DNA from: Marinobacterium profundum
GTDB taxonomy: Bacteria; Pseudomonadota; Gammaproteobacteria; Pseudomonadales; Balneatricaceae
NCBI RefSeq assembly: GCF_001528745.1
Contig: NZ_BCNS01000210.1
Span: 1 to 64,000 of the forward strand
Reading direction: 5' to 3'
DNA length: 64,000 bases
Shown here in pieces: positions 8,642-22,727 of the stretch. The notes beneath the pieces were generated by a model. That model was given only the letters and a program-made list of their open reading frames with translations, did no database searches and was not told the DNA's origin. The translations under genes were made by a program, and so were the position numbers. Each line of letters opens with the position of its first letter. The first letter of the stretch is position 1.

Positions 8642-9523
8642 ATGCACATTGAGTTATTCGATACACAGGGACTGGGGGGACTTACGCTTCTCGGTACCAC
8701 GTTCGCCTTCGTATTTTCACTGCTGGTCGGCAGCTTCCTCAATGTCGTTATCCATCGACTGCCCCTGATGATGGAACACGAATGGCAGGCCATGGCGGCA
8801 GGCGACGAATACAACGAGGAGGATGCAAACGGAAGCAGTTTCAACCTGGCGACACCGGCGTCTCGCTGCCCCCACTGCCAGCATCGTATCCGCTGGTATG
8901 AGAATATCCCGCTGATCAGCTATATGGCACTGCTGGGCAAATGCTCTGCCTGCTCAGCACCGATCTCGGTACGCTATCCTGTGGTCGAACTGCTGACTGC
9001 CCTGATCAGCACCTTTGTGATCTCCCACTTTGGCTATAATTCCGTCGGTTTCAGCCTGGTCGCACTGAGCTGGGCGCTGATCGCCCTGACCTTTATCGAT
9101 ATTGATCACCAACTACTGCCGGATCGCATCACACTGCCCCTGATCTGGCTGGGGCTGATCCTTAACAGCTTTACACTCTTCACAACGCTTGAGTCGGCCC
9201 TCTGGGGCGCCGTGATCGGCTACCTCTCACTCTGGTCCATCTACTGGCTGTTCAAGCTCATGACCGGCAAGGAAGGCATGGGCTATGGCGACTTCAAGCT
9301 GCTGGCGGCACTGGGTGCCTGGTGCGGCATAGAGCAGTTGCCATTGATCATCCTGGTGTCCTCAGTGGTGGGAATACTGCTGGCCATGGTGCTGATGCTG
9401 CTGCGCAAGCACCAGATTGCCAACCCCCTGCCCTTTGGGCCCTACCTCGCGATTGCTGGCTGGATTGCAATTATCTGGGGCCGCCCGATCACCGAAGCCT
9501 ATCTGCAACTGTTCAGGTTCTAA
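8642..9523 (+). CDS. pilD: Prepilin peptidase / N-methyltransferase PilD
   Basis: A 293-residue membrane aspartic protease that cleaves prepilin leaders at Gly-Phe and N-methylates the new N-terminus. The cytoplasmic zinc motif is Cys76, Cys79, Cys101 and Cys104. The catalytic aspartates lie in TFIDIDHQLLPD (around 153-155) and in the GYGD motif (Asp217). Several membrane helices cover the C-terminal two thirds. The PilA leader in this window is its evident substrate. Confidence 0.96.
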   Translation: MHIELFDTQGLGGLTLLGTTFAFVFSLLVGSFLNVVIHRLPLMMEHEWQAMAAGDEYNEEDANGSSFNLATPASRCPHCQHRIRWYENIPLISYMALLGKCSACSAPISVRYPVVELLTALISTFVISHFGYNSVGFSLVALSWALIALTFIDIDHQLLPDRITLPLIWLGLILNSFTLFTTLESALWGAVIGYLSLWSIYWLFKLMTGKEGMGYGDFKLLAALGAWCGIEQLPLIILVSSVVGILLAMVLMLLRKHQIANPLPFGPYLAIAGWIAIIWGRPITEAYLQLFRF

Positions 9524-9561
9524 GCAATGAACACCACTGAGCACAACAGGAAGCACCAGTC

Positions 9562-10170
9562 ATGTTTGTTGCAGGCCTGACCGGCGGCATTGGCAGCGGT
9601 AAAAGCGCTGTCGCCAGGCTGATTCAGGAGCAGGGTATTGTCGCGGTTGATGCCGACCAGGTAGCGCGGGATGTAGTTGCACCTGGGGAGCCAGCTCTGG
9701 CGCAGATCGCCAAGCGGTTTGGCGCTGAGATACTGCAGTCCGATGGCGCGCTGAATCGCGCCGCCTTGCGCCAAATCGTCTTTGCCACACCGGATGCACG
9801 CCTCTGGCTCGAAACCCTGCTTCATCCACTGATTCGCCAGCGCATACAGGCATCGCTTCAGGCCGCGACATCAGCCTATAGCCTGCTGATGTCGCCACTG
9901 TTGCTGGAAACAGATCAGCACAAACTAGTGGATTACATAGTAGTGGTGGACGTTCCGGAAGAAATCCAGCTGCAGCGCGCCACCGAGCGGGACCGGAACA
10001 GCACGGATCAGATTAGGCGCATTATGGCGGCGCAAATGGACCGCAAAACCAGGCTTGCCAGAGCCGACAGCATCATCGACAATTCAGGCAACCTTCAATC
10101 CCTGCGCGCCGCCACACTGCAACTCCACCGAACCTTGCTGCAGCGCGCGCAAGACGCGAGAGATTCATGA
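9562..10170 (+). CDS. coaE: Dephospho-CoA kinase
   Basis: A 202-residue kinase for the last step of coenzyme A synthesis, phosphorylating the 3'-hydroxyl of dephospho-CoA. The P-loop GGIGSGKS is at residues 8-15, followed by [11 protein letters not shown], the LLHPLIR motif and the lid segment with [16 protein letters not shown]. Its length is typical. The stop overlaps the yacG start (ATGA), and linkage to pilBCD is conserved in gammaproteobacteria. Confidence 0.96.
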   Translation: MFVAGLTGGIGSGKSAVARLIQEQGIVAVDADQVARDVVAPGEPALAQIAKRFGAEILQSDGALNRAALRQIVFATPDARLWLETLLHPLIRQRIQASLQAATSAYSLLMSPLLLETDQHKLVDYIVVVDVPEEIQLQRATERDRNSTDQIRRIMAAQMDRKTRLARADSIIDNSGNLQSLRAATLQLHRTLLQRAQDARDS

Positions 10171-10409
10171 CAATTAGCCAGCCAAAAACCAGCAGCAAGA
10201 CAAAGACCATCAAATGCCCGCAATGCGGCAAGCCCAGTGTCTGGAGCCCCGAAAACAGTTTCCGGCCGTTTTGCAGCGAACGTTGCAAGCTGATTGATCT
10301 TGGCACTTGGGCCAATGAAGAATACCGCATCCCCACCGCGCCATCGGAAGACGACTACAGCACCGGTATGGACGATGACGAGCGCCCGCATACACCGACA
10401 CGTCACTAA
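10167..10409 (+). CDS. yacG: DNA gyrase inhibitor YacG (zinc-binding)
   Basis: An 80-residue protein with a zinc finger made of Cys17, Cys20, Cys36 and Cys40 (CPQC and CSERC), followed by the family motif [16 protein letters not shown]. In E. coli YacG binds GyrB and blocks DNA binding by gyrase. The C-terminal tail is acidic and probably disordered. It is translationally coupled to coaE by a 4-base overlap and is the last gene of the pil-coaE run, convergent with the next gene. Confidence 0.93.
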   Translation: MTISQPKTSSKTKTIKCPQCGKPSVWSPENSFRPFCSERCKLIDLGTWANEEYRIPTAPSEDDYSTGMDDDERPHTPTRH

Positions 10410-10443
10410 ATCTGACTTAGCACTCGCCGGCGTGCAGCTGACG

Positions 10444-11394
10444 TCAGCCCCACCATTCGCTGATAGCCGCCACGCCCTGAGCGCCCTGTGCCCAGGCATC
10501 ATGTAGATCGCCCTCGCCCATTCCGCCCAATGCATAGACCGGCAAGGTCGCCTCGCCACACAGATCGGCAAAGCCCTGCCAGCCCAGCGGCTGGGTGTCG
10601 GGGTGCGAGCTCGTGCGCGCCACTGGTGACAGGGTAACAAAATCCAGCTGTAGCTCAGCGGCACGCGCAAGTTCTGTGGCATCGTGACAGGACGTACTGA
10701 GCCACTGACCCTGAAATTCTTCACGCCCACCCAATTGCACCAGACGATGGCGGTTCAGATGCAACGCCTTGGCACCAAGGCGATTAGCCAGCGCCAGATC
10801 GCAATTTACGCCAAGCGTAGCCCCTGCGGCATCACAGAGCGGCAGCAGCTGCCGATACAGCTCACAGAAATCCGCCTCCGCCAGTTCAGGCGCCCGCAGC
10901 ATAATCCAGCGCAGCCCGCGGGCCAGCGCCTGCTCAGTACGAGCCAGATAGTCGGCAGTATCCGCTGCAACACCGGTAATCAGCATGCGCGTCGGCAGCC
11001 GGGCAGCCGCGACTATGGGCCTGTTAGCAGCCGGAAAACGGTAGTCGGACAACTGCTCTGCACAGACCCAGCGCACCGGCTGACCTTCGCGACCATGAGC
11101 CTCACCGTCAAACTGATCCACCACAAAGACATCAAGCAGCACTGACTTATCAGCATAGTGGTGCGGTATCTGAATCAACGGCCGGGCGCTGAGTACTTGA
11201 ATACCGAGCTCCTCGTGCAGCTCGCGACCCAGCGCATCACGTACCGGCTCCCCTGCCTCAACCTTGCCACCAGGGAACTCCCAGAGCCCGCCCTGATGTT
11301 TGTCGTCGGGTCGCCGGGCCAGCAGGATACGCTGATCCCCATCCAGAATCACCGCCGCAGCGACGTGAATCAGACGTGGTTCTGTTTTGCTCAT
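10444..11394 (-). CDS. Nudix (MutT-like) hydrolase fused to a ThiE/TenI-like domain
   Basis: A 316-residue two-domain protein. Residues 1-130 are a MutT-type Nudix domain with an intact Nudix box at 43-65 (GKVEAGE, then REL, HEELGI), expected to hydrolyse 8-oxo-dGTP and similar nucleotides. Residues from about 140 form a thiamine-phosphate-synthase-like barrel containing STSCHDATELARAA and VTLSPVARTSSHP. The barrel lacks a clear TKPG-type phosphate loop, so thiamine synthase activity is doubtful. The fusion after secA-argJ is common in Pseudomonas-related bacteria; what the second domain does is not established here. Confidence 0.88.
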   Translation of the reverse strand: MSKTEPRLIHVAAAVILDGDQRILLARRPDDKHQGGLWEFPGGKVEAGEPVRDALGRELHEELGIQVLSARPLIQIPHHYADKSVLLDVFVVDQFDGEAHGREGQPVRWVCAEQLSDYRFPAANRPIVAAARLPTRMLITGVAADTADYLARTEQALARGLRWIMLRAPELAEADFCELYRQLLPLCDAAGATLGVNCDLALANRLGAKALHLNRHRLVQLGGREEFQGQWLSTSCHDATELARAAELQLDFVTLSPVARTSSHPDTQPLGWQGFADLCGEATLPVYALGGMGEGDLHDAWAQGAQGVAAISEWWG

Positions 11395-11462
11395 GCAGGG
11401 GGCCTTCGATATCTACCCCCGCCAGAGTACCCAGGACAGGCACGCTGACGCGGGTTGGTCAG

Positions 11463-12677
11463 TTAGCTACGGTAGTCCGCATTGATGCGCACGTATTCTT
11501 CAGAAAAGTCCGTAGTCCAGACAGTTTCCGTCGCCTCGCCACGAGCCAGCAGCACGCGAATCAGGATATTTTCCTGCTGCATGACACGCTGCCCGGCAGC
11601 TTCGGTATAGCCCGGAGAGCGGCCACCATTCTCGACGATGCAGACATCGCCCAAGTAGAGGCGCAGCGCATCCAGATCAAGGTTTTCGATACCTGCACGA
11701 CCGACGGCCGCCAGAATGCGACCCCAGTTAGGGTCGCTGGCAAAAAGTGCTGTTTTCACCAGCGGCGAATGGGCAATGGTATAGGCGGTCTGCAGCGCTT
11801 CGGCGCTGCTACGCGCACCTTCCACCTGCACAGTGACAAACTTGGTCGCACCCTCGCCATCACGCACTATGGCATGGGACAACTCCAGCAGAACTGACTC
11901 TACTGCTGCGGTGAACTGTGCCAAAAGATCAGAATTTTGCTCATCGACCACCACGCCACTCTGACCGGTCGCGACCAGCATGCAGCTGTCATTGGTCGAA
12001 GTATCACCATCAATGGTGATGCGGTTAAACGATTTGTCCGCCGCAACGCCAAGGATGCGCTGCAGCAGTGGCGCGGCAACGGCGGCATCAGTCCCTATAT
12101 AAGCCAGCATGGTGGCCATGTTCGGCATAATCATGCCGGCACCCTTGGATATACCGGTCAGGGTTACGGTCTTGCCACCAAATTCGAACTGGCTCGAGGC
12201 TGCCTTGGGACGGGTATCAGTGGTCATGATACCGCTTGCAGCATCTTCCCAACCATTTTCATCCAGTGCCGCCAGGGCTGCCGGCAACGCTTTCTCGATC
12301 TTCTCGACCGGCAGCTTTTCGCCAATCACACCGGTGGAAAACGGCAGAATACGCTCGATCGGCAGAGATACCAGCTGTGCCAGTGCTTCACAGCAGCGGG
12401 TTGCATCCCGCATGCCTTCGCTGCCAGTACCGGCATTGGCATTGCCGGTATTGGTCAGCAGATAGCGCGGAGCACTAGCAAGATGGCGCTTGGCGATCTG
12501 CACCGGTGCTGCGCAAAAGGCATTAAGGGTAAAGACACCTGCGACAGTGGCGCCCTCGCACAGCTCCATCAGTACCAGATCCTTGCGGCCGGGTTTCTTG
12601 ATGCCCGCCGAAGCGATGCCAATACGCATGCCCTTAACGGGATGCAATGGGGGTAAAGTTCCGGGACCTACAGCCAT
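11463..12677 (-). CDS. argJ: Bifunctional ornithine acetyltransferase / N-acetylglutamate synthase
   Basis: A 404-residue precursor that cleaves itself before Thr189 in the motif PNMATMLAYIGTD to give alpha and beta chains. It recycles the acetyl group between N-acetylornithine and glutamate in arginine synthesis and may also acetylate glutamate from acetyl-CoA. ATG 12677 is chosen; a GTG two codons upstream is also possible because the GAGGA ribosome-binding site fits either. It follows secA by about 75 bases, with a hairpin between them. Confidence 0.95.
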   Translation of the reverse strand: MAVGPGTLPPLHPVKGMRIGIASAGIKKPGRKDLVLMELCEGATVAGVFTLNAFCAAPVQIAKRHLASAPRYLLTNTGNANAGTGSEGMRDATRCCEALAQLVSLPIERILPFSTGVIGEKLPVEKIEKALPAALAALDENGWEDAASGIMTTDTRPKAASSQFEFGGKTVTLTGISKGAGMIMPNMATMLAYIGTDAAVAAPLLQRILGVAADKSFNRITIDGDTSTNDSCMLVATGQSGVVVDEQNSDLLAQFTAAVESVLLELSHAIVRDGEGATKFVTVQVEGARSSAEALQTAYTIAHSPLVKTALFASDPNWGRILAAVGRAGIENLDLDALRLYLGDVCIVENGGRSPGYTEAAGQRVMQQENILIRVLLARGEATETVWTTDFSEEYVRINADYRS

Positions 12678-12705
12678 AACCACCTAATCCTCAATAGACG
12701 CCAGA

Positions 12706-12744
12706 CAGGCAGTACCGGAAACCTTTTTCTACCGGCACTGCCTG
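12706..12744 (-). terminator. Hairpin between secA and argJ
   Basis: An inverted repeat pairs CAGGCAGTACCGG (12706-12718) with CCGGCACTGCCTG (12732-12744), with one mismatch and a loop of about 13 bases rich in A and T. There is no strong T run after it on the minus strand, so it may be an attenuator or RNA-stabilising structure in place of a full terminator. Confidence 0.45.
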
Positions 12745-12751
12745 CGGGTGC

Positions 12752-15517
12752 TTAGCTCAATTGACCGTGACACTGCTTGAATTTTTTGCCTGAACCACAG
12801 GGGCAGGGATCATTGCGCCCAACCTTGGGCGCTTCGCGTACAAAGGTTTCAACCTGGGCAGGATCTTCTACCTCAGCATCTGCTTCACCCGTGTCGGCCG
12901 GCTGCGGTGCATCTTCCTGCATGGCGTTGCTCGAAGCGTGCTGATAGTTCATCTGCTGGTTCTGTGCCTGTTCGCGACGCTGTTGTTCAACCACATCCAC
13001 TTCTTCAGGCTGACGCACCTGTACATGACTCAGCACCTTGATCAGGTCGCGCTTGATATGCTCAAGCAGCTCCGTGAACAGCTGGAAGGCTTCGCGCTTG
13101 TACTCCTGTTTGGGGTTCTTCTGGGCGTAACCGCGCAGATGTATGCCTTGCCGCAGCTGATCCATAGTCTGCAAATGCTCTTTCCACAGCGTATCCAGTA
13201 CCTGCAGCATGACCTGCTTCTCGAAGGTACGCATACCCTCGGCACCGACCAGAGCTTCCTTCTGCGCATAGCTTTCGCTGACGGCGGTCATGATTTTCTC
13301 GCGCAGGCCGTCTTCGTGCAAACCATCGTCTTCATCCAGCCACTGCTGCAACGGCAGCGCCACGGCGAACTCGGCTTGCAGGGACTTCTCCAGCCCCTCG
13401 ACATCCCACTGCTCAGCCAGGCTTTGCGGTGCTATATATTCGCTGATGGCACCCTCAACCACTTCAGCCCGTACCTCGGCCACGATATCGGAGATATCAT
13501 CACTGGCCATCAGTTCGTTGCGCTGACGGTAAACCACGCTGCGCTGATCATTCGCCACATCGTCATATTCCAGCAGCGATTTGCGGATATCGAAGTTGCG
13601 GCCTTCCACCTTGCGCTGCGCCTTCTCGATGGCATTACTGACCATCTTGTGCTCGATTGCCTCACCGCGCTCCATGCCCAGTGCCAACATGAACTGACGC
13701 ACGCGCTCGGAGGCGAAGATGCGCATCAGGTCATCTTCCAGTGACAGGAAGAAGCGCGACGAACCCGGATCACCCTGGCGACCGGCACGGCCACGCAGCT
13801 GGTTATCGATACGGCGCGATTCATGCCGCTCAGTACCCAGAATATGCAGACCACCGGCCGCAACCACCTGGTCGTGACGCGCCTGCCATGCAACCTTGAC
13901 CGCCGCCAGCTCTTCCTCTGTCGGATTGTCCAGACCGGCGATTTCCGCATCCAGCTTGCCACCGAGCATGATATCTGTACCACGACCGGCCATGTTGGTG
14001 GCGATAGTCACAGCACCAGGGCGACCGGCATCGGCGATGATGCCCGCCTCCATAACGTGGTTTTTGGCGTTAAGTACGCTGTGCTTTAGGTTCTGCTTGT
14101 TAAGCAGGGCCGAGATCAGTTCGGAGGACTCGATCGAGGCCGTACCCACCAGCACTGGCTGGCCCTTTTCCTGGCAGGACTTGATTTCCTCGATGATGGC
14201 TTCGTACTTTTCTTCCATGGTCAGGAAGACGATATCGTTCTGATCCAGACGCGACACAGCGCGATTGGTCGGAATTACAACCACATCCAGACCATAAATC
14301 TGATTCAGCTCGAAGGCTTCGGTATCGGCGGTGCCGGTCATGCCGGACAGTTTGCCGTACAGGCGGAAATAATTCTGGAAGGTCGTGGATGCCAGGGTCT
14401 GGCTTTCAAGCTGAACCTGAACGCCTTCCTTGGCCTCAACCGCCTGGTGCAGGCCCTCGGACCAGCGTCGCCCGGGCATGATGCGGCCGGTGTGCTCGTC
14501 GACGATCACCACCTGATTGTCCTGCACTATGTAATCGATATCGCGCTGGAACAGGTTGTGCGCTCGCAGTGCTGCCAGCACATGGTGCAGCAAGCTCAGG
14601 TTGCCAGGTGCGTAGAGGCTCTCGCCTTCACCCAGCAGCTTGTTGCTGACAAGAATGTCTTCCACCAGCTGATGACCGGCTTCAGTCATCTCAACCGTGC
14701 GATTCTTTTCATCAACGACAAAGTGTTCATTGATGACCTGAGTATCGTCCTTGGGATCGATCTCGCCTTCGAAGCGCTTAAGCTCGGGTATCAGGGTATT
14801 GATCGTACGGTACATTGCCGAGCTGTCTTCGGCAGGGCCGGAAATAATCAGCGGGGTACGGGCTTCGTCGATCAGGATGGAGTCGACTTCATCGACCACG
14901 GCGAAGTTGAAGTCGCGCTGCGCCTTGTCGGCCAGACTGAAGGCCATGTTGTCGCGCAGGTAGTCAAAGCCGAATTCGTTGTTGGTGCCATAGGTAATGT
15001 CACACGCGTAGGCATCGCGCTTGGTCTGCTGATCCTGCCCCGACATCACCACACCAACACTCAGACCGAGCCCCTCATACAGCGGACGCATCCAGTCGGC
15101 ATCACGCCGCGCCAGATAATCGTTGACCGTAACCACGTGCACGCCTTTGCCACTGAGCGCATTGAGGTACACCGCCAGGGTTGCCACCAGCGTCTTGCCC
15201 TCACCGGTGCGCATTTCGGCCACCTTGCCCTCATGCAGCGCAACACCACCAACCATCTGCACGTCGAAGTGACGCAGGCCGAGGGTACGCTTCGAAACTT
15301 CCCGCACCACGGCAAATGCCTGCGGCAGTATCTGCTCCAGGCTTTCGCCCTGCTCCAGCCGCTGACGAAAAACGACGGTCAGGTCCCGCAGGGCCTCGTC
15401 GCTGAGCGGTTCCATTTCGGGCTCAAAAGCGTTGATCTGTTCGACGGTCTTGCCCATACGCTTGAGTTCCCGGTCGTTCTTGCTCCCGAAAACCTTCTTC
15501 AATAGTGATGTCAGCAT
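12752..15517 (-). CDS. secA: Preprotein translocase ATPase SecA
   Basis: A 921-residue motor of the Sec translocase. It starts [18 protein letters not shown], the usual SecA N-terminus; 25 further upstream codons are open but atypical. The Walker A motif [10 protein letters not shown], the [15 protein letters not shown] (DEAD-like) motif and the second nucleotide-binding fold with [12 protein letters not shown] are present. The C-terminus carries an acidic/proline linker and the SecB- and zinc-binding tail [14 protein letters not shown]. It stands after lpxC at the end of the division cluster. Confidence 0.98.
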   Translation of the reverse strand: MLTSLLKKVFGSKNDRELKRMGKTVEQINAFEPEMEPLSDEALRDLTVVFRQRLEQGESLEQILPQAFAVVREVSKRTLGLRHFDVQMVGGVALHEGKVAEMRTGEGKTLVATLAVYLNALSGKGVHVVTVNDYLARRDADWMRPLYEGLGLSVGVVMSGQDQQTKRDAYACDITYGTNNEFGFDYLRDNMAFSLADKAQRDFNFAVVDEVDSILIDEARTPLIISGPAEDSSAMYRTINTLIPELKRFEGEIDPKDDTQVINEHFVVDEKNRTVEMTEAGHQLVEDILVSNKLLGEGESLYAPGNLSLLHHVLAALRAHNLFQRDIDYIVQDNQVVIVDEHTGRIMPGRRWSEGLHQAVEAKEGVQVQLESQTLASTTFQNYFRLYGKLSGMTGTADTEAFELNQIYGLDVVVIPTNRAVSRLDQNDIVFLTMEEKYEAIIEEIKSCQEKGQPVLVGTASIESSELISALLNKQNLKHSVLNAKNHVMEAGIIADAGRPGAVTIATNMAGRGTDIMLGGKLDAEIAGLDNPTEEELAAVKVAWQARHDQVVAAGGLHILGTERHESRRIDNQLRGRAGRQGDPGSSRFFLSLEDDLMRIFASERVRQFMLALGMERGEAIEHKMVSNAIEKAQRKVEGRNFDIRKSLLEYDDVANDQRSVVYRQRNELMASDDISDIVAEVRAEVVEGAISEYIAPQSLAEQWDVEGLEKSLQAEFAVALPLQQWLDEDDGLHEDGLREKIMTAVSESYAQKEALVGAEGMRTFEKQVMLQVLDTLWKEHLQTMDQLRQGIHLRGYAQKNPKQEYKREAFQLFTELLEHIKRDLIKVLSHVQVRQPEEVDVVEQQRREQAQNQQMNYQHASSNAMQEDAPQPADTGEADAEVEDPAQVETFVREAPKVGRNDPCPCGSGKKFKQCHGQLS

Positions 15518-15662
15518 AATCCGAATTTCAACCAGTTGAATACAAAGACTTTTACGCGCGTGCCACGAAAAACGACTCGACATTCTACCCATATTGGGGC
15601 GCCGAGTAGAATTTTAAACGTAATTATTTTGCGGCAGTGCAGAAAAGCCGCCGTCTGAAAGC

Positions 15663-15692
15663 AGTCAGGCCGGGCAAAAGCCCGGCCTGACT
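15663..15692 (-). terminator. Strong hairpin between lpxC and secA
   Basis: A 13-bp perfect inverted repeat, AGTCAGGCCGGGC at 15663-15675 with its complement at 15680-15692, has a 4-base loop (AAAA). It is very stable, but on the minus strand the downstream sequence lacks a run of T residues, so termination may be partial. It separates lpxC from secA. Confidence 0.65.
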
Positions 15693-15722
15693 GAGTGCAG
15701 CCCGATGTAAAAACCGCCCTGA

Positions 15723-16637
15723 TCAGACCGCCTGCGCCGCCTTGGCGTAGGCGATCGGCGCCTGGGCGTCGTCGTCCTCAAAGGTGACGATTTCCCAGGC
15801 ATCCTGATTTTCCAGCAACTTGCGCACCAGCATGTTATTCAGATAGTGACCCGATTTGTGGCCCACAAATTCACCTATCAGACTCTTGCCCAGCAGATAC
15901 AGATCACCCACCGCATCCAGAATCTTGTGTTTGACGAATTCATCGTCATAGCGCAGGCCTTCGCTATTTAGAATACGGTGATCATCCACCACTATCGCAT
16001 TGTCGAAGCTGCCACCCAAGGCCAGATTCTTCGAGCGCAGGTACTCGATATCGCGCATAAAACCGAAAGTACGGGCCCGGCTCACCTCGCGCACAAAACT
16101 GGTCGTGGAAAAATCCAGACAGGCCTCCATGTTACGATCGCTGAAGGCCGGGTGGTCGAATTCGATGGTAAAACCGACCTTGAAGCCATCAAAGGGTTTG
16201 AAAGTGGCTACCTTGTCGTCGGCGCTAAAACTGATCTCGCGCTTGATACGGATAAACTGCTTGGGCGCATCCTGCTCCACAATACCGGCGGACTGAATCA
16301 GGAACACGAAGGGCGCGGCACTGCCATCCATGATCGGCACTTCTTCCGAACTCAGCTCAACACAGGCGTTATCGATACCCAGGCCTGCCAGAGCCGACAT
16401 CAGGTGCTCGACGGTCGCAACCCGCGCGCCGCCAAAGGACAGGTTACTCGACAGCGTGGTATCCACCACCAGGTCCGCACGGGCCTCGATTTCGACCACA
16501 GGATCCAGGTCGACACGGCGGAACAGGATGCCGGTATCCACCGCGGCAGGTTTGAGCGTCAGGTACACCTTCTCCCCGGTGTGCAGCCCGATCCCCGTCG
16601 CCTTGATGCTGGTCTTCAAAGTACGCTGTCTGATCAT
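15723..16637 (-). CDS. lpxC: UDP-3-O-acyl-N-acetylglucosamine deacetylase
   Basis: A 304-residue zinc deacetylase that commits UDP-acyl-GlcNAc to lipid A synthesis. It starts [21 protein letters not shown]. Glu77-His78 in [10 protein letters not shown] match the metal-site EH pair, and the C-terminal motif [15 protein letters not shown] gives the other His and Asp ligands. The frame is open another 36 codons upstream, but the family N-terminus fixes ATG 16637. It is the penultimate gene of the dcw-secA block. Confidence 0.97.
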   Translation of the reverse strand: MIRQRTLKTSIKATGIGLHTGEKVYLTLKPAAVDTGILFRRVDLDPVVEIEARADLVVDTTLSSNLSFGGARVATVEHLMSALAGLGIDNACVELSSEEVPIMDGSAAPFVFLIQSAGIVEQDAPKQFIRIKREISFSADDKVATFKPFDGFKVGFTIEFDHPAFSDRNMEACLDFSTTSFVREVSRARTFGFMRDIEYLRSKNLALGGSFDNAIVVDDHRILNSEGLRYDDEFVKHKILDAVGDLYLLGKSLIGEFVGHKSGHYLNNMLVRKLLENQDAWEIVTFEDDDAQAPIAYAKAAQAV

Positions 16638-16767
16638 GCTTGTAGCCACACCCGGTTCCGCCCGCAGAGGCGGCGAATAGTAACAAAGGTGAGTTGAACG
16701 AGGCAAACCAGCGCCGGCCGGCATGGCCCGGCACGCCCACCCCATTTACTCACCCCGGTAGCCCGCA

Positions 16768-17967
<1,200 letters not shown>

Positions 17968-18054
17968 ATCCCCTTCCTCCGTTATAGCGCCTGCCTACTA
18001 CATTCCGGCACCGTCAAATACTAATAAATTGTCCAATCGAGGCCGCCTGGCGCC

Positions 18055-19350
18055 TCAAAAATTTCCCTGAAACCATGTTTTCATGCGACCCAGCACCGAA
18101 CCCACGCTCGGCAGTTCGGGTATCTGCATCTGGCGACGCCGCGCCGGCAGTTCCTGCATGGAACTGCGGGCCGACAATGCCGGTAACTTGTTGGTCGGCG
18201 CCTGGTACTGGTGTTCCTGACGGGCATAGTGCAACAGGCCGGTGCCCGTGGCGTAAATCGGGTTTTTCAGCACGTCCTCCATACCGAAAACTCCACTGGG
18301 TACTGCCAGACGTACCGGCATATGGAAAATTTCCTCCGCCAGCTCCACTGCACCTTCCATCTTGGCGCTACCGCCTGTCAGCACCAGGCCTGCCGCCACC
18401 AGATCTTCAAAACCGCTGCGACGCAGCTCGCTCTGAATCAGCGAAAAAAGCTCGTCATAACGCGGCTCCACCACCTCTGCCAGCGCCTGACGGGACAGAT
18501 CCCGTGCCGGGCGATCCCCCACGCTTGGCACCTTGATGGTTTCATTCACGCCCGCCAGCTGGGCCAGGGCGCAGGCGTACTTGATCTTGATCTGCTCGGC
18601 GTGCGGCGTCGGGGTACGCAGTGCCATGGCGATGTCATTGGTCACCTGATCACCGGCAATCGGAATCACTGCGGTATGCCGTATGGCGCCGCCGATAAAG
18701 ATGGCGATATCCGTGGTACCACCGCCGATGTCCACCATGCAGACACCCAGTTCCTTCTCGTCGTCGGTTAGCACCGCATAGCTCGAGGCGAGCTGTTCGA
18801 GTACCACATGGTCAACTTCAAGCCCGCAGCGACGGATACACTTCTCGATATTCTGCACCGCATTGATGGCGCCGCTGACCAGATGCACCCGCGCTTCCAG
18901 CCGCACGCCGGACATGCCCAACGGCTCGCGAATGCCTTCCTGGTTATCGATCAGGTACTCCTGAGGCAGAATATGCAGGATCTTCTGATCCGCCGGAATC
19001 GCCACCGCCCGCGCCGCATCAATCACCCGCTCCAGGTCGTGTTCGGTCACTTCCCGATCCTTGACCGCGACTATGCCGTGGGAGTTCATGCTGCTGATAT
19101 GGCTGCCTGCAATCCCTACGGTCACCGAGTGAACCTTGCAGCCGGCCATCAGTTCCGCTTCTTCTACCGCCCGCTGGATAGAGCTGACGGTGGATTCAAT
19201 GTTAACCACCACGCCACGCTTGAGACCGCGGGAGGGCTGGGAGCCGACACCGATAATTTCAATGCGCCCTTCCGGGCCGACTTCGCCCACCAGGCAAACC
19301 ACCTTGGAGGTGCCAATATCGAGCACCACGATCATGTTGCTGTCGGACAT
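18055..19350 (-). CDS. ftsA: Cell division actin-like protein FtsA
   Basis: A 431-residue actin-family ATPase that tethers FtsZ to the membrane. It starts MSDSNMIVVLDIGTSKV (phosphate-1 loop), has the phosphate-2 motif MVDIGGGTTDIAIF, and ends with an amphipathic helix (VLGRMKTWFQGNF) for membrane binding. The upstream open frame of 19 codons is not conserved sequence. It starts four bases after the ftsQ stop. Confidence 0.97.
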   Translation of the reverse strand: MSDSNMIVVLDIGTSKVVCLVGEVGPEGRIEIIGVGSQPSRGLKRGVVVNIESTVSSIQRAVEEAELMAGCKVHSVTVGIAGSHISSMNSHGIVAVKDREVTEHDLERVIDAARAVAIPADQKILHILPQEYLIDNQEGIREPLGMSGVRLEARVHLVSGAINAVQNIEKCIRRCGLEVDHVVLEQLASSYAVLTDDEKELGVCMVDIGGGTTDIAIFIGGAIRHTAVIPIAGDQVTNDIAMALRTPTPHAEQIKIKYACALAQLAGVNETIKVPSVGDRPARDLSRQALAEVVEPRYDELFSLIQSELRRSGFEDLVAAGLVLTGGSAKMEGAVELAEEIFHMPVRLAVPSGVFGMEDVLKNPIYATGTGLLHYARQEHQYQAPTNKLPALSARSSMQELPARRRQMQIPELPSVGSVLGRMKTWFQGNF

Positions 19351-19354
19351 AGTT

Positions 19355-22558
<3,204 letters not shown>

Positions 22559-22562
22559 CTGG

Positions 22563-22598
22563 TTACTCACTTTCAAACACTGTCAGGCTTTTGCGCAT
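22563..22598 (-). CDS. Micro-ORF 3 upstream of murC (11 codons)
   Basis: The frame encodes [11 protein letters not shown], ending five bases before the murC start codon; GAGAAGTGAG lies about ten bases upstream and could serve as ribosome-binding site. The peptide is a variant of the MurC N-terminus made by the same repeat unit. Whether it is translated, or only a by-product of the duplication, cannot be told from sequence. Confidence 0.25.
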   Translation of the reverse strand: MRKSLTVFESE

Positions 22599-22606
22599 TA
22601 AATGAC

Positions 22607-22678
22607 TCACTTCTCGATGTCCTGACAGAACCGCACCACAGACTCGGGTACTTCAAATACTGTCGGACTCTTGTGCAT
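22607..22678 (-). CDS. Micro-ORF 2 upstream of murC (23 codons)
   Basis: It begins [12 protein letters not shown], the same 12 residues as MurC, then diverges (SVVRFCQDIEK) and stops. Its upstream sequence, including GAAAGTGAGTAACCAG, is identical to that in front of murC, so any initiation signal used by murC is present here too. It could be a leader peptide or the stump of a duplicated murC 5' end. Confidence 0.25.
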   Translation of the reverse strand: MHKSPTVFEVPESVVRFCQDIEK

Positions 22679-22682
22679 CTGG

Positions 22683-22727
22683 TTACTCACTTTCAAACAC
22701 TGTCAGGCTTTTGTGTATCTTGTTCAT
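22683..22727 (-). CDS. Micro-ORF 1 overlapping the murG stop (14 codons)
   Basis: The frame encodes [14 protein letters not shown] and its ATG overlaps the murG stop as ATGA, a typical coupling geometry. The C-terminal part is identical to micro-ORF 3. Its position suggests that ribosomes finishing murG could restart here and pass through the repeats towards murC; this is inference. Confidence 0.25.
   Translation of the reverse strand: MNKIHKSLTVFESE

Noticed and set aside
14447-15505. A 352-codon open frame on the plus strand
   Set aside because: Antisense to the 5' half of secA, whose motifs are intact.
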